Origin: CAG-1138 sp964495385
GTDB lineage: Bacteria; Bacillota; Clostridia; Christensenellales; CAG-917
Direction of reading: 5' to 3'
Assembly: GCA_964495385.1 (NCBI GenBank)
Contig: CAZBVO010000007.1
Span: forward strand, 5,625 to 69,624
Length of the DNA stretch: 64,000 nucleotides
The translations under genes were made by a program, and so were the position numbers. A model generated the notes under the pieces. It saw nothing but the letters and a program-made list of their open reading frames with translations. It did no database searches and was not told the DNA's origin. Positions 49,418 through 57,669 of this stretch are shown piece by piece (the first letter of the stretch is position 1; every line of letters begins with the position of its first letter).

Positions 49418-50704
49418 ATGGCAAAAAGAATGAAATCGCAACTGTGGGACAACATGCAACGTTTCATGGCTATGTATAACGATCATATGGTTCACTACTA
49501 CAACAAGTGCGACGGTCAATTCGACGTGGACGTTTTGAAATTGGCAATCGAGCGTGCAATCGACCTGGCTCCTATCCTCAGAAGCAGGTTTGTAGTCAGA
49601 TTCACAAAACCCGTTTGGGAAGAAATCGAAGGTTTTTCGGTTGACGATATATTCGAAATCGAAGAAGGGGACGACAGCTGGGAAAACGTCGAAAAGTTTT
49701 TGGTTCAGGTCATCGATGAGGAAAAAGGACCGCAGGTTAGGTTTAAACTGTTCCGCAAAGACGGCAAGGACACCTTCTGCATGCTCATAAACCACATGAC
49801 TTTTGACGGGCAAGCCATAAAAGAATGGCTTAGCATAGTGGCAAAATACTACACCAAACTTTTGGAGGACAGAAATTTTGTAATCACCGATTACGTCAAC
49901 GGCGACAGAAGTTTTTCGCAGCTTTTCAAGCAATTTTCGTTTGCCGAAAAGCTTAAGGTAAACACCCGTTTCGCTCACGGGAAAATGCCGGACGAGATGA
50001 TAGGTTTTCCGTACGGTCAAAAAAACCGCTACGCTTTGGAGCCGCACATAATGCGCCATAAGCTGTCGGCTGAAGATTTTGCGCGAATCAAAGAGGTTGG
50101 AAAACGCAACAAAATGACGCTAAACGACATCATTTTGGCCGTGTACAGCCGTTCGCTGGCCGACCTGATTCCGCTCGACCAGGTGCCTTTGGACGTAGAT
50201 TGCATCCTCGATTTGAGACGCTATATGCCTGACGGCCGCACCGAAGGGCTCACCAACTTCGTAACGAAAATCATTTGCCCGGTCGATAACTACAAAAACG
50301 AAAGCATTTTCAGCACCATTGCGCAGGTCAATCAAAACATGGCGGCGGCAAAAGGGGATTATCCGGGGCTCGGAGGACTTCCGCAACTTAGGTTCGGATA
50401 TTGGATTCTGCCGCATCCTATCGCCAAAAAGGTTGTTGCCGCGGCATTCAACAATCCGCTCGTGGCAATTTCAAACATCGGCATAATGGATGAAAAAGCC
50501 TTAAAATTCGGTCAGCTCGAAACCTTGGACACCTTTATAACGGGTTCCATAAAAAAAGCTCCGTACATTCAGCTGGCCCTGACCACCTACAAAAACGAAA
50601 TAACTTTCACCGTTGCTCTGTATGCCAACGACGAAGATATCGTCACCGTCAACAAGTTTTTTGACAACATCGACAAGTATTTCGGAATTATAATGAATTC
50701 GTAA
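49418..50704 (+). CDS. Condensation-domain-like acyltransferase
   Basis: A 428-residue protein with the chloramphenicol-acetyltransferase/condensation fold. The catalytic motif reads INHMTFDG (residues 124-131), matching HHxxxDG with the catalytic His126 and Asp130 kept but the first His replaced by Asn. LNDIILAVYSRSL and the DLRRYMP region are typical of the PapA/WES-like and alcohol acyltransferase groups. No carrier-protein or polyketide gene is nearby. A free-standing acyl transfer to an alcohol or amine is the likely chemistry; substrate unknown. It is transcribed alone. Confidence 0.75.
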   Translation: MAKRMKSQLWDNMQRFMAMYNDHMVHYYNKCDGQFDVDVLKLAIERAIDLAPILRSRFVVRFTKPVWEEIEGFSVDDIFEIEEGDDSWENVEKFLVQVIDEEKGPQVRFKLFRKDGKDTFCMLINHMTFDGQAIKEWLSIVAKYYTKLLEDRNFVITDYVNGDRSFSQLFKQFSFAEKLKVNTRFAHGKMPDEMIGFPYGQKNRYALEPHIMRHKLSAEDFARIKEVGKRNKMTLNDIILAVYSRSLADLIPLDQVPLDVDCILDLRRYMPDGRTEGLTNFVTKIICPVDNYKNESIFSTIAQVNQNMAAAKGDYPGLGGLPQLRFGYWILPHPIAKKVVAAAFNNPLVAISNIGIMDEKALKFGQLETLDTFITGSIKKAPYIQLALTTYKNEITFTVALYANDEDIVTVNKFFDNIDKYFGIIMNS

Positions 50705-50712
50705 CAAAAAAC

Positions 50713-50741
50713 AAAAGCGTGCGTTAATCGCACGCTTTTTT
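50713..50741. terminator. Bidirectional terminator before gyrA
   Basis: AAAAGCGTGCG and CGCACGCTTTT form an 11-bp stem around TTAAT, with T runs on both strands. Confidence 0.9.
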
Positions 50742-50761
50742 ATGTTTAAGTATGTTTTTTG

Positions 50762-53344
50762 TTATTCTGCAGGGAATTCGGTTACCGTTTCGGAAGCTAT
50801 TGCTTCTTCAAGCGGTGCTCCTGATTCGGTGTTTTCGACAGCCGCTTCGGCATTTTGTTCGACGTCCGATTCAGGTTCGTCGTCTTCGTGCGGAGTGGTT
50901 ACGATAGACACGATTTCGCCTGCGCCCTTTATGCGCATAACTCTTACGCCTTGCGTGTCGCGGCCGATGCAACTGATTTCCTCTGCATGCACTCTGACTA
51001 TGGTGCCGCTGTCGGTTATCATCATAATGTCGTGTGCCGGATCAATCATTTTAAGGCCGACGAGTTTGCCTGTTTTTTCGTTGAACACACCTGCTTTGAT
51101 ACCTTTACCCGCACGTCCTTGACATCTGTATTCGTCAGGGGAGGTGCGTTTTCCGTATCCGCCGGCCGAAACGGTCAAAACTTCCATTCCGTCGGCAACG
51201 AGTGCCATATCCACAACGTAGTCGCCATCGTTCAGTTTGATGGATTTTACGCCTTGTGCGTCGCGTCCCATAGGGCGAACGTCCTTTTCGGCAAATCTTA
51301 TGCACTTGCCTTCACGGGAAGCCATGATAAGTTCGTCGTTGCCCTTGGTGACGATTGCGGCGATAAGTTCGTCGTCGTCAACCAGCTTGATTGCCTTTTT
51401 GCCGGTGCGGCGGATGTTGACAAACTCGGTGAGGCTGGTTTTTTTGATAAGACCGTTGCGAGTTGCAAGCATAAGGAAGCATTCGTCGTTGACTTCGTCC
51501 TTGACGATAGGCAACAAAGTGGTGACTTTTTCGCCTTGTTCGAGTTGCAGCAGGTTGACCACCGCGCGTCCTCTTCCCATGCGCTGCGCTTCAGGCACTT
51601 CGTAGCCTTTGAGGCGATAAACCTTGCCCAAATTGGTGAAGAACATCAAATCGTCGTGAGTGGAAGTGGTGAACATGGTTTCCACAAAGTCGTCCTCTTT
51701 GGTTTTGTGCGCCGTAACGCCCATGCCGCCTCTGTGTTGGCTTTGATATTCCGCCACAGGCATACGTTTGATGTAGCCTCCGTGGGTGAGAGTGACTACG
51801 ATATCTTCTTTTTCGATGAGGTCTTCGATGTTGATTTCGCTGTAATCGTAGCTGATTTCGCTGAGTCTCGGGGTGTTGTAACGCTCCTTAATTTCCAACA
51901 TTTCGGTTTTTATGATGTCGTTTACGCGGTCGATGTTTGCGATTATATCTTTGTAGTTTGCTATTTCACGTTCTTTTTCGGCCATTTCCGAAGTGATTTT
52001 GTCAACTTCGAGGGCGGTCAAACGGTAAACGCGCATTTCCAAAATCGCATTTGCCTGCGCTTCGCTGAGCAAAAATCTTTCGATAAGTTTTGCCTGAGCG
52101 TCAACACGGTCGGAAGCGGTTTTTATGATGGCGATAACTTCGTCGATGTTGGCCTGAGCGATTGCGAGACCTTGCAAAATATGCGCCCTTTCTTGCGCTC
52201 TTTCGAGGTCGAAACGGGTGCGACGCACAACAACGTCTTCCTGGTGAGCGATGTAGGCCTTCAGAATTTCTTTAAGATTCAAAATTCTCGGCGTTCCGTC
52301 AACCAGCGCAAGCATAATCATCGAGTAGTTGATTTGCAACTGAGTTTGCTTGTAAAGGTTGTTCAAAACCACTTGCGCGTTGGCATCTTTTTTGATGTCG
52401 ATAACGATGCGCATACCGTGGCGGTCAGATTCCTCTTTGATGTCGCTGATGCCTTCAAGGCGCTTGTCTTTGACCTGGTCGGCTATGTTTTCGATAAGTC
52501 GAGCCTTGTTGACCTGATACGGAATTTCCGTAAAAATGAGGCTTTCTCGGCCGTTTTCTTTTTCTTCGATGTCGCACTTGGCACGGATAACACAACCGCC
52601 TCTGCCGGTCTTATAAGCCTGTCTGATGGCGGCTCGGCCGAGGATTACGGCTCCCGTAGGGAAGTCAGGGCCCGGAATGAATTCCATAAGGTCCTCCACC
52701 TCGAGGTCCGGATTGTCGATGAGTGCCACGGTTGCGTCGATGACTTCGCCGAGGTTGTGAGGAGGGATGCTGGTTGCCATACCCACCGCGATGCCGTCGC
52801 TGCCGTTTACGAGAAGGTTAGGATAGCGTGCAGGAAGAACGGTCGGCTGTTCGCGCGTGTCGTCGAAGTTAGGACAAAAATCGACGGTTTTTTTGTCGAT
52901 GTCCCTTATCATTTCGTTGGCTATTTTGGACAGTCTGGCTTCGGTGTAGCGGTATGCTGCCGCCGGATCTCCGTCGACGCTGCCGAAGTTGCCGTGTCCG
53001 TCGATAAGCGGACAACGAATTGAAAAGTCTTGTGCCAAACGGACGAGTGCGTCGTAAACGGACGAGTCGCCGTGCGGGTGATATTTACCGAGCACGTCGC
53101 CTACGATGAGTGCGCACTTTCTGTACGGACGGTCGCAGGTGAGGTTAAGTTCGTTCATGCTGTACAAAATGCGGCGATGAACAGGCTTAAGGCCGTCTCT
53201 CACGTCAGGGATTGCACGGGAAACGTTTACCGCCATTGCGTAAGCGATAAAGCTCTTTTTGATTTCGGATTCTACTTCAACTTTGACGATTTTCGACTGA
53301 GCAAGATGCTCGACGAAATCTTTGTGTACGATTTTATCTGCCAT
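50762..53344 (-). CDS. gyrA: DNA gyrase subunit A
   Basis: An 860-residue type II topoisomerase subunit. The region around the active-site tyrosine reads AAAYRYTEARLSKIANEM; HGDSSVYDALVRLAQDFS is the quinolone-resistance region, with Ser and Asp where resistance changes often occur. The GyrA box needed for negative supercoiling is QRMGRGRAVV-like, followed by the six-bladed C-terminal domain. An acidic tail of about 40 residues ends the protein. It lies 12 bp after gyrB. Confidence 0.97.
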   Translation of the reverse strand: MADKIVHKDFVEHLAQSKIVKVEVESEIKKSFIAYAMAVNVSRAIPDVRDGLKPVHRRILYSMNELNLTCDRPYRKCALIVGDVLGKYHPHGDSSVYDALVRLAQDFSIRCPLIDGHGNFGSVDGDPAAAYRYTEARLSKIANEMIRDIDKKTVDFCPNFDDTREQPTVLPARYPNLLVNGSDGIAVGMATSIPPHNLGEVIDATVALIDNPDLEVEDLMEFIPGPDFPTGAVILGRAAIRQAYKTGRGGCVIRAKCDIEEKENGRESLIFTEIPYQVNKARLIENIADQVKDKRLEGISDIKEESDRHGMRIVIDIKKDANAQVVLNNLYKQTQLQINYSMIMLALVDGTPRILNLKEILKAYIAHQEDVVVRRTRFDLERAQERAHILQGLAIAQANIDEVIAIIKTASDRVDAQAKLIERFLLSEAQANAILEMRVYRLTALEVDKITSEMAEKEREIANYKDIIANIDRVNDIIKTEMLEIKERYNTPRLSEISYDYSEINIEDLIEKEDIVVTLTHGGYIKRMPVAEYQSQHRGGMGVTAHKTKEDDFVETMFTTSTHDDLMFFTNLGKVYRLKGYEVPEAQRMGRGRAVVNLLQLEQGEKVTTLLPIVKDEVNDECFLMLATRNGLIKKTSLTEFVNIRRTGKKAIKLVDDDELIAAIVTKGNDELIMASREGKCIRFAEKDVRPMGRDAQGVKSIKLNDGDYVVDMALVADGMEVLTVSAGGYGKRTSPDEYRCQGRAGKGIKAGVFNEKTGKLVGLKMIDPAHDIMMITDSGTIVRVHAEEISCIGRDTQGVRVMRIKGAGEIVSIVTTPHEDDEPESDVEQNAEAAVENTESGAPLEEAIASETVTEFPAE

Positions 53345-53356
53345 GTTGTCCCTCCG

Positions 53357-55270
53357 TTAAATGTCAAGGTCGGCAACGAGAGTTGCGTTTTCTTCGATAA
53401 ACTTGCGTCTCAATTCAGGCTGTTCGCCCATAAGCAGACTGAAAGTTTGGTCGGCCGAAACGGCGTCTTCCATTGTAACTTTCAGCAAAATGCGAGTTTG
53501 AGGATTCATTGTAGTGTCCCAAAGCTGCTCCGCATCCATTTCGCCAAGACCTTTGTAACGTTGAACTTCGGTGCCTTTTCCGCCCATTTCCGCAAGCGTT
53601 TGCCTGAGTTCTTCGTCGCTGTAGCAATATTTTACGGTTTTTTGCCTTTGGACTTTGTAAAGCGGCGGCTGTGCGATATAGACGTGTCCGTTTTCGATAA
53701 GCGGTCGCATAAAGCGGAAGAAGAAGGTCAAAAGCAAAATTCTGATGTGGCTTCCGTCAACGTCGGCATCCGTCATGCAGATGATGCGATTGTAGCGAAG
53801 CTTTTCTTCGTTGTAATCCTGATTGATGCCGCATCCGAAAGCGGTGATCATCGATTTTATTTCTTCGTTTTCCAAAACTCGGTGGAGTCTGGCTTTTTCG
53901 ACGTTGAGGATTTTGCCTCGAAGCGGCAAAATAGCCTGGAAACGGCGGTCACGGCCCGTTTTTGCGGTGCCGCCTGCCGAGTCGCCCTCAACCATGTAAA
54001 TTTCGCAAAGAGACGGATCTTTGTCGGTGCAGTCGGCCAGTTTGCCCGGAAGGGTGGTGCTTTCCAAGGCCGATTTGCGGCGAGCAAGATCCCTTGCGCT
54101 TCTTGCGGCTTCGCGTGCTTTGGCGGCCAAAACGCTTTTCATGATAAGATCTTTGGCCTCTTTAGGGTGTTCCTCCAAATAGCTGCCCAAGTGTTCGGTG
54201 ACGGCTTTGGAAACCACGCTTCGCATTTCGCTGTTGCCCAGTTTGGTTTTGGTTTGTCCTTCAAATTGAGGATTGGTCAATTTGACCGACAGAACGGCCG
54301 TCAAGCCTTCGCGAACGTCTTCGCTGGACAACTTTTCGTCGCCTTTGATGATGTTGGCCTTTTTGGCGTAGTCGTTGATGATTTTTGTAAGGCTGGCCTT
54401 AAAACCTTCGAGGTGAGTGCCGCCTTCGACGGTGTTTATGTTGTTTGCGAAAGCATACACCGTGTCGGTGTAGCTGTCGTTGTATTGCAAAGCAATTTCG
54501 ATTTCGCCGTTTTCGTAGGTGTCGTCGATGTAAATGACTTCCGGGAATACGGTTTCCTTGCCTTGATTGAGGGTGCTGACAAACTGAACGATGCCGCCCT
54601 CGTAATGGAATTTTTCGTATCTCGGTTCATCCGGCCTCAAATCGTTAAATTCGATGGTGATGCCGCGGTTGAGGTAGGCAAGCTCCCTCACTCTGACTTT
54701 GAGTGTGTCGTAGTTGAAATTCAACGTTTCAAAAATCTCGTCGTCAGGGTAGAAGGTTATGGTGGTGCCCGTTCTGCCGCCCGATTCGCCGATTTCCTTA
54801 AGCGGAGCCTGCGCTACGCCGCGATTGAAAATCTGTTTGTATATTTTGCCGTTTTGGTAAACGGTGGCTTCCAGCCATTCGCTCAGTGCGTTTACGCAAG
54901 ACACGCCTACGCCGTGCAGACCGCCCGAAATTTTGTAGCCGCCGCCGCCGAATTTGCCGCCGGCATGCAGTTTGGTCAAAACGACTTCAACCGCCGATTT
55001 GCCTTCCTTTTCGATGATGCCGGTAGGTATACCGCGGCCGTTGTCTTCGACCATACAGCTTCCGTCGCGCTGAAGCGTGATGCGGATATAGTCGCAGTAT
55101 CCCGCCGAAGCTTCGTCGATAGCGTTGTCGACCACTTCGTAAACGAGATGATGCAAGCCTCTTTCGTCGGTGCTGCCGATGTACATGCCCGGACGTTTTC
55201 TGACAGGCTCCAAGCCTTCAAGCACCTGAATCGCACTTTCGTCATAGTTGGATTCTACTCTTTCTACCAT
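53357..55270 (-). CDS. gyrB: DNA gyrase subunit B
   Basis: A 637-residue ATPase subunit. The GHKL ATP site has VDNAIDEASAGYCD and VEDNGRGIPTG; GGLHGVGVSCVNALS is the glycine-rich lid. The TOPRIM part has YMVEGDSAGGTAKTGRDR and ICMTDADVDGSHIR with metal-binding acids. The C-terminus ends RRKFIEENATLVADLDI, as in GyrB and not ParE. It follows a small RemB-like gene. Confidence 0.97.
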   Translation of the reverse strand: MVERVESNYDESAIQVLEGLEPVRKRPGMYIGSTDERGLHHLVYEVVDNAIDEASAGYCDYIRITLQRDGSCMVEDNGRGIPTGIIEKEGKSAVEVVLTKLHAGGKFGGGGYKISGGLHGVGVSCVNALSEWLEATVYQNGKIYKQIFNRGVAQAPLKEIGESGGRTGTTITFYPDDEIFETLNFNYDTLKVRVRELAYLNRGITIEFNDLRPDEPRYEKFHYEGGIVQFVSTLNQGKETVFPEVIYIDDTYENGEIEIALQYNDSYTDTVYAFANNINTVEGGTHLEGFKASLTKIINDYAKKANIIKGDEKLSSEDVREGLTAVLSVKLTNPQFEGQTKTKLGNSEMRSVVSKAVTEHLGSYLEEHPKEAKDLIMKSVLAAKAREAARSARDLARRKSALESTTLPGKLADCTDKDPSLCEIYMVEGDSAGGTAKTGRDRRFQAILPLRGKILNVEKARLHRVLENEEIKSMITAFGCGINQDYNEEKLRYNRIICMTDADVDGSHIRILLLTFFFRFMRPLIENGHVYIAQPPLYKVQRQKTVKYCYSDEELRQTLAEMGGKGTEVQRYKGLGEMDAEQLWDTTMNPQTRILLKVTMEDAVSADQTFSLLMGEQPELRRKFIEENATLVADLDI

Positions 55271-55297
55271 GATTTGCCTCCGATAATATTGTCTGAA

Positions 55298-55534
55298 TTA
55301 AAGTTTTAAGCCGCCGTCGCTCGAAAGTCGCTTTTTATAAAATTTTGCGGTCCTTTCGCAATAAACGACGTTTGCCGTTTCGCCGTCGGCCACGATAAGC
55401 ACCGACCTGGTGCCGTCGTCGACGTTGCCCGAAAAGAAAACGTTGTTCGAAGATGCAAAATCGGTGTTGTTTTGTAAAAAGCAATCGCTTTTTAAGATGG
55501 CCACAACCTCGTTTTGCAAAATCATTTTCTTCAC
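55298..55534 (-). CDS. Small protein upstream of gyrB, possibly RemB-like (DUF370)
   Basis: A 78-residue protein starting at GTG. The segments MILQNEVVAIL and RSVLIVADGETANVVYCERTAKFYKKRL loosely resemble DUF370/RemB proteins, which in Bacillus lie between recF and gyrB and regulate matrix genes. The middle is diverged and longer than expected. Position supports the call more than sequence does. The ribosome binding site is AAGGAGA, 11 bases upstream. Confidence 0.5.
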   Translation of the reverse strand: MKKMILQNEVVAILKSDCFLQNNTDFASSNNVFFSGNVDDGTRSVLIVADGETANVVYCERTAKFYKKRLSSDGGLKL

Positions 55535-55787
55535 AAGGCAAAAATCTCCTTATATAATATAATATTATAACATAAACAATATATAATATAAAAGCGATTT
55601 ATCCAACTTTTTGGTTAAAAATTGAAAATTTTTACGGTTTAAGCGCCAAATCGCCGCCGAGAGAGGTGTTTTGAGGGCAAATATATCCCTACACAAAGTC
55701 CCGTAAAAGCGCAAAACAGGGCAATTCTGCTCTTAATAAAACGGCAACCGCAATTCGCCGTCGGCACCCGACCGGTTTTTTGCCCAC

Positions 55788-55813
55788 AAAAAAATCCGCC
55801 AAAGGGCGGATTG
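55788..55813 (-). terminator. Terminator of the small XRE regulator
   Basis: On the minus strand AATCCGCC, CTTT and GGCGGATT form an 8-bp stem followed by TTTTT. It starts right at the stop codon. Confidence 0.85.
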
Positions 55814-56059
55814 TCAGTAGTTGCCTTCCAAATCGGGCGAAGTGAACAGCGGATCGTCAAAAAAGTCGGCAAGAGTTATGTTTAGTGCTTGACATATGTC
55901 GAGTATGGTTCTGGTGCCGGGATTTTTGCTTTTCCCGTAAAAAATACATCTTACGGTTGACGAGGGCAGGCCTGCCATAGTGGCAAGCTTGTTCGGAGAA
56001 ATGTTGCGTTGTGCGCAGAGATTCAGTATTCTTTGCGTTATTGCCTGTTCCAATTTCAC
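55814..56059 (-). CDS. Small XRE family HTH regulator
   Basis: An 81-residue protein that is almost entirely a Cro/CI-type HTH: RNISPNKLATMAGLPSSTVRCIFYGKSKNPGTRTILDICQALNITLADFF. The tail (DDPLFTSPDLEGNY) is acidic. Start is GTG at 56059 after GAGGCG. It is divergent from the SLOG gene across 110 bp with two 14-bp direct repeats, so it probably controls both. Confidence 0.85.
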   Translation of the reverse strand: MKLEQAITQRILNLCAQRNISPNKLATMAGLPSSTVRCIFYGKSKNPGTRTILDICQALNITLADFFDDPLFTSPDLEGNY

Positions 56060-56075
56060 GATTATCGCCTCGATA

Positions 56076-56134
56076 AGAGATATATCGCTTTAATTTTAAC
56101 AAATTTATTTGCTCGATATGAGAGATATATCGCT
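56076..56134. promoter_or_regulatory. Two 14-bp direct repeats, candidate XRE operators
   Basis: AGAGATATATCGCT occurs at 56076-56089 and 56121-56134, 45 bp apart. The second copy occupies the -35 position of a TATAAT (56145-56150) facing the SLOG gene. Each lies in a partly palindromic CGATA...TATCG context. Confidence 0.65.
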
Positions 56135-56169
56135 CATTTTGTGCTATAATGCGGAATTAGGAGGGATAT

Positions 56170-56607
56170 ATGGACAAAGTATGTTTTATCGGGCACAGAT
56201 TGGTGCTTAAAGACGTGGCCGCAAAGCTGAAGAAGTGTATCCGCGAGCAAATTGCGCTCGGACGCAAACGTTTTTACGTCGGTACTCACGGCGAGTTTGA
56301 CGAGCTTGCCCTTAAAGTGCTTCGTGAAATCAGGGCAGAACAGGACATCGAAATAGTCGTGGTGCTGACCGGTTTAAAAAACTATCTTAGCGGTGAACGC
56401 AATCCTTATTCGGACGTTTCCACTCAGTTGTTCGACGTTGAAGAACAGCACTTCAAACGCCGTATAACCGAAAGCAACCGCCGTATGATTTCCGATTGTG
56501 TTTGCGTGATTGCCTACGTGGACGAACTTGCGCCGTCTAGTGGGGCGAAACAAGCTTTTTCGTATGCCGCCTCACTCGGAAAGGAAATTGTAAATTTGTT
56601 TGAGTAA
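56170..56607 (+). CDS. SLOG superfamily protein (DUF1273/YpsA-like)
   Basis: A 145-residue Rossmann-like protein. It opens KVCFIGHRLV, matching the FTGHR start of YpsA-type proteins, then VGTHGEFDELALKVLREIRAE and a C-terminal CVCVIAYVDELAPSSGAKQAFSYAASLGKEIVNLF. SLOG proteins bind nucleotide-like ligands; some act as sensors in defence or stress systems. No effector gene is adjacent, so a defence role is not supported. The ribosome binding site is TAGGAGGG. Confidence 0.75.
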   Translation: MDKVCFIGHRLVLKDVAAKLKKCIREQIALGRKRFYVGTHGEFDELALKVLREIRAEQDIEIVVVLTGLKNYLSGERNPYSDVSTQLFDVEEQHFKRRITESNRRMISDCVCVIAYVDELAPSSGAKQAFSYAASLGKEIVNLFE

Positions 56608-56612
56608 ACAAC

Positions 56613-56641
56613 AAAAGCGTGCGATTATCGCACGCTTTTTG
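56613..56641. terminator. Bidirectional terminator
   Basis: AAAAGCGTGCG, ATTAT and CGCACGCTTTTT. The stem is identical to that at 50713. Confidence 0.88.
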
Positions 56642-56662
56642 ATGATAAAACTTGTTTTTTGC

Positions 56663-57523
56663 TTAGTCATTCGAATCCTTGATGTCGGCTACGTCAAACG
56701 TTATCGTATCGTTATCGGCGCTGGTTGCCGACATATCGATTTTGACTTTTGACATCCTGATTGCCGATTTGATTCGGTTTACTACAATGTAATAAATAGG
56801 AATTGCCGCAAACAAAACCCAGCCCGGGTGCCAAGCCGAAAGGAAAATTCCGAGGGCAAGATAGCCGCCTATAATAAGTGCAGGGAAGCTGTTTATAAGT
56901 TCGTCCGCGTCTTTTGCGGTAAACGTCGGAACGAGGAAGAAAATCAACCAGCCCGGGTGCCAATAGCCACCTACGGCTCCGAAAACGAGATAACCTGCCA
57001 CAATCAATGCCGCCGCACAGGCGCTGAAAATCGAAACCGCCGTGCGAGGTTTTTTGTGTTTCGAGTCGAAAATACGGTCTCTTTCTTGCGATGCTATTTT
57101 AATTCCGTCAAGGCCGATATGAACCACGTCGTCGCCGTCGCTTATATGTATGCCGCCTCGCCCGATGCGCACTTCGCCTCCGTCTCCGTCGCTGATGTGA
57201 ATTCTGTATTCGTCGTCGGAAGAACCGTTTTCGTCAAAATTCGCGCCGTTTTCGTCGTCCGAATCGATTTTGCCGTCCGTATTGCTTTGGGCATCGTCGT
57301 CTGCGGTTACTTTTTGAGACGGATTATAGTTTAAAAGATCGTCAAGTGACATTCCGTAAAGTTTTGCCAGGGCAATAAGGTTGTCGGTATCCGGCGAGGA
57401 TTCGACTCTTTCCCATTTCGAAACGGCCTGTCTGCTTACGCCGAGCTTGTCGGCCAATTCCTCCTGCGACAAACCGTGCTGTTTTCTGAGTTCAACCAAT
57501 CTGTTTGCAATTTCTAACGTCAT
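56663..57523 (-). CDS. Membrane-anchored XRE family regulator
   Basis: A 286-residue protein. Residues 1-65 are a typical HTH (LRKQHGLSQEELADKLGVSRQAVSKWE), residues 70-160 are acidic and rich in Asp/Gly with IHISDGDG-type repeats, and residues 165-250 contain two or more membrane segments with a repeated GYxxxGxxxxYWHPGW/GIFLSAWHPGW motif. This is a regulator tethered to the membrane, common in Clostridia. Targets and signal are unknown. It lies alone between convergent SLOG and upstream M18 genes. Confidence 0.82.
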   Translation of the reverse strand: MTLEIANRLVELRKQHGLSQEELADKLGVSRQAVSKWERVESSPDTDNLIALAKLYGMSLDDLLNYNPSQKVTADDDAQSNTDGKIDSDDENGANFDENGSSDDEYRIHISDGDGGEVRIGRGGIHISDGDDVVHIGLDGIKIASQERDRIFDSKHKKPRTAVSIFSACAAALIVAGYLVFGAVGGYWHPGWLIFFLVPTFTAKDADELINSFPALIIGGYLALGIFLSAWHPGWVLFAAIPIYYIVVNRIKSAIRMSKVKIDMSATSADNDTITFDVADIKDSND

Positions 57524-57669
57524 AAATGTGTTCTCCGTGTGTTTTGATGCTTAAATTATACACCGGGTTTTTTGGTTGCGGCCACCTATTTTGGCTTCCA
57601 TAACGGCCAAATTTAGGCAACTTTTGGTTGCGTCGCAGCATTTAACGGTTTTTTTGAGGCAAAAATCGG

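Noticed and set aside
50855..55309. Very long open frames on the plus strand opposite gyrA and gyrB (722 and 759 codons)
   Set aside because: They are antisense shadows of two certain genes, have Phe/Val/His-rich low-quality composition and no ribosome binding sites.
56170..56607. SLOG gene as part of an antiphage defence island
   Set aside because: No nuclease, TIR, membrane effector or cyclase gene is adjacent; neighbours are housekeeping genes and regulators.
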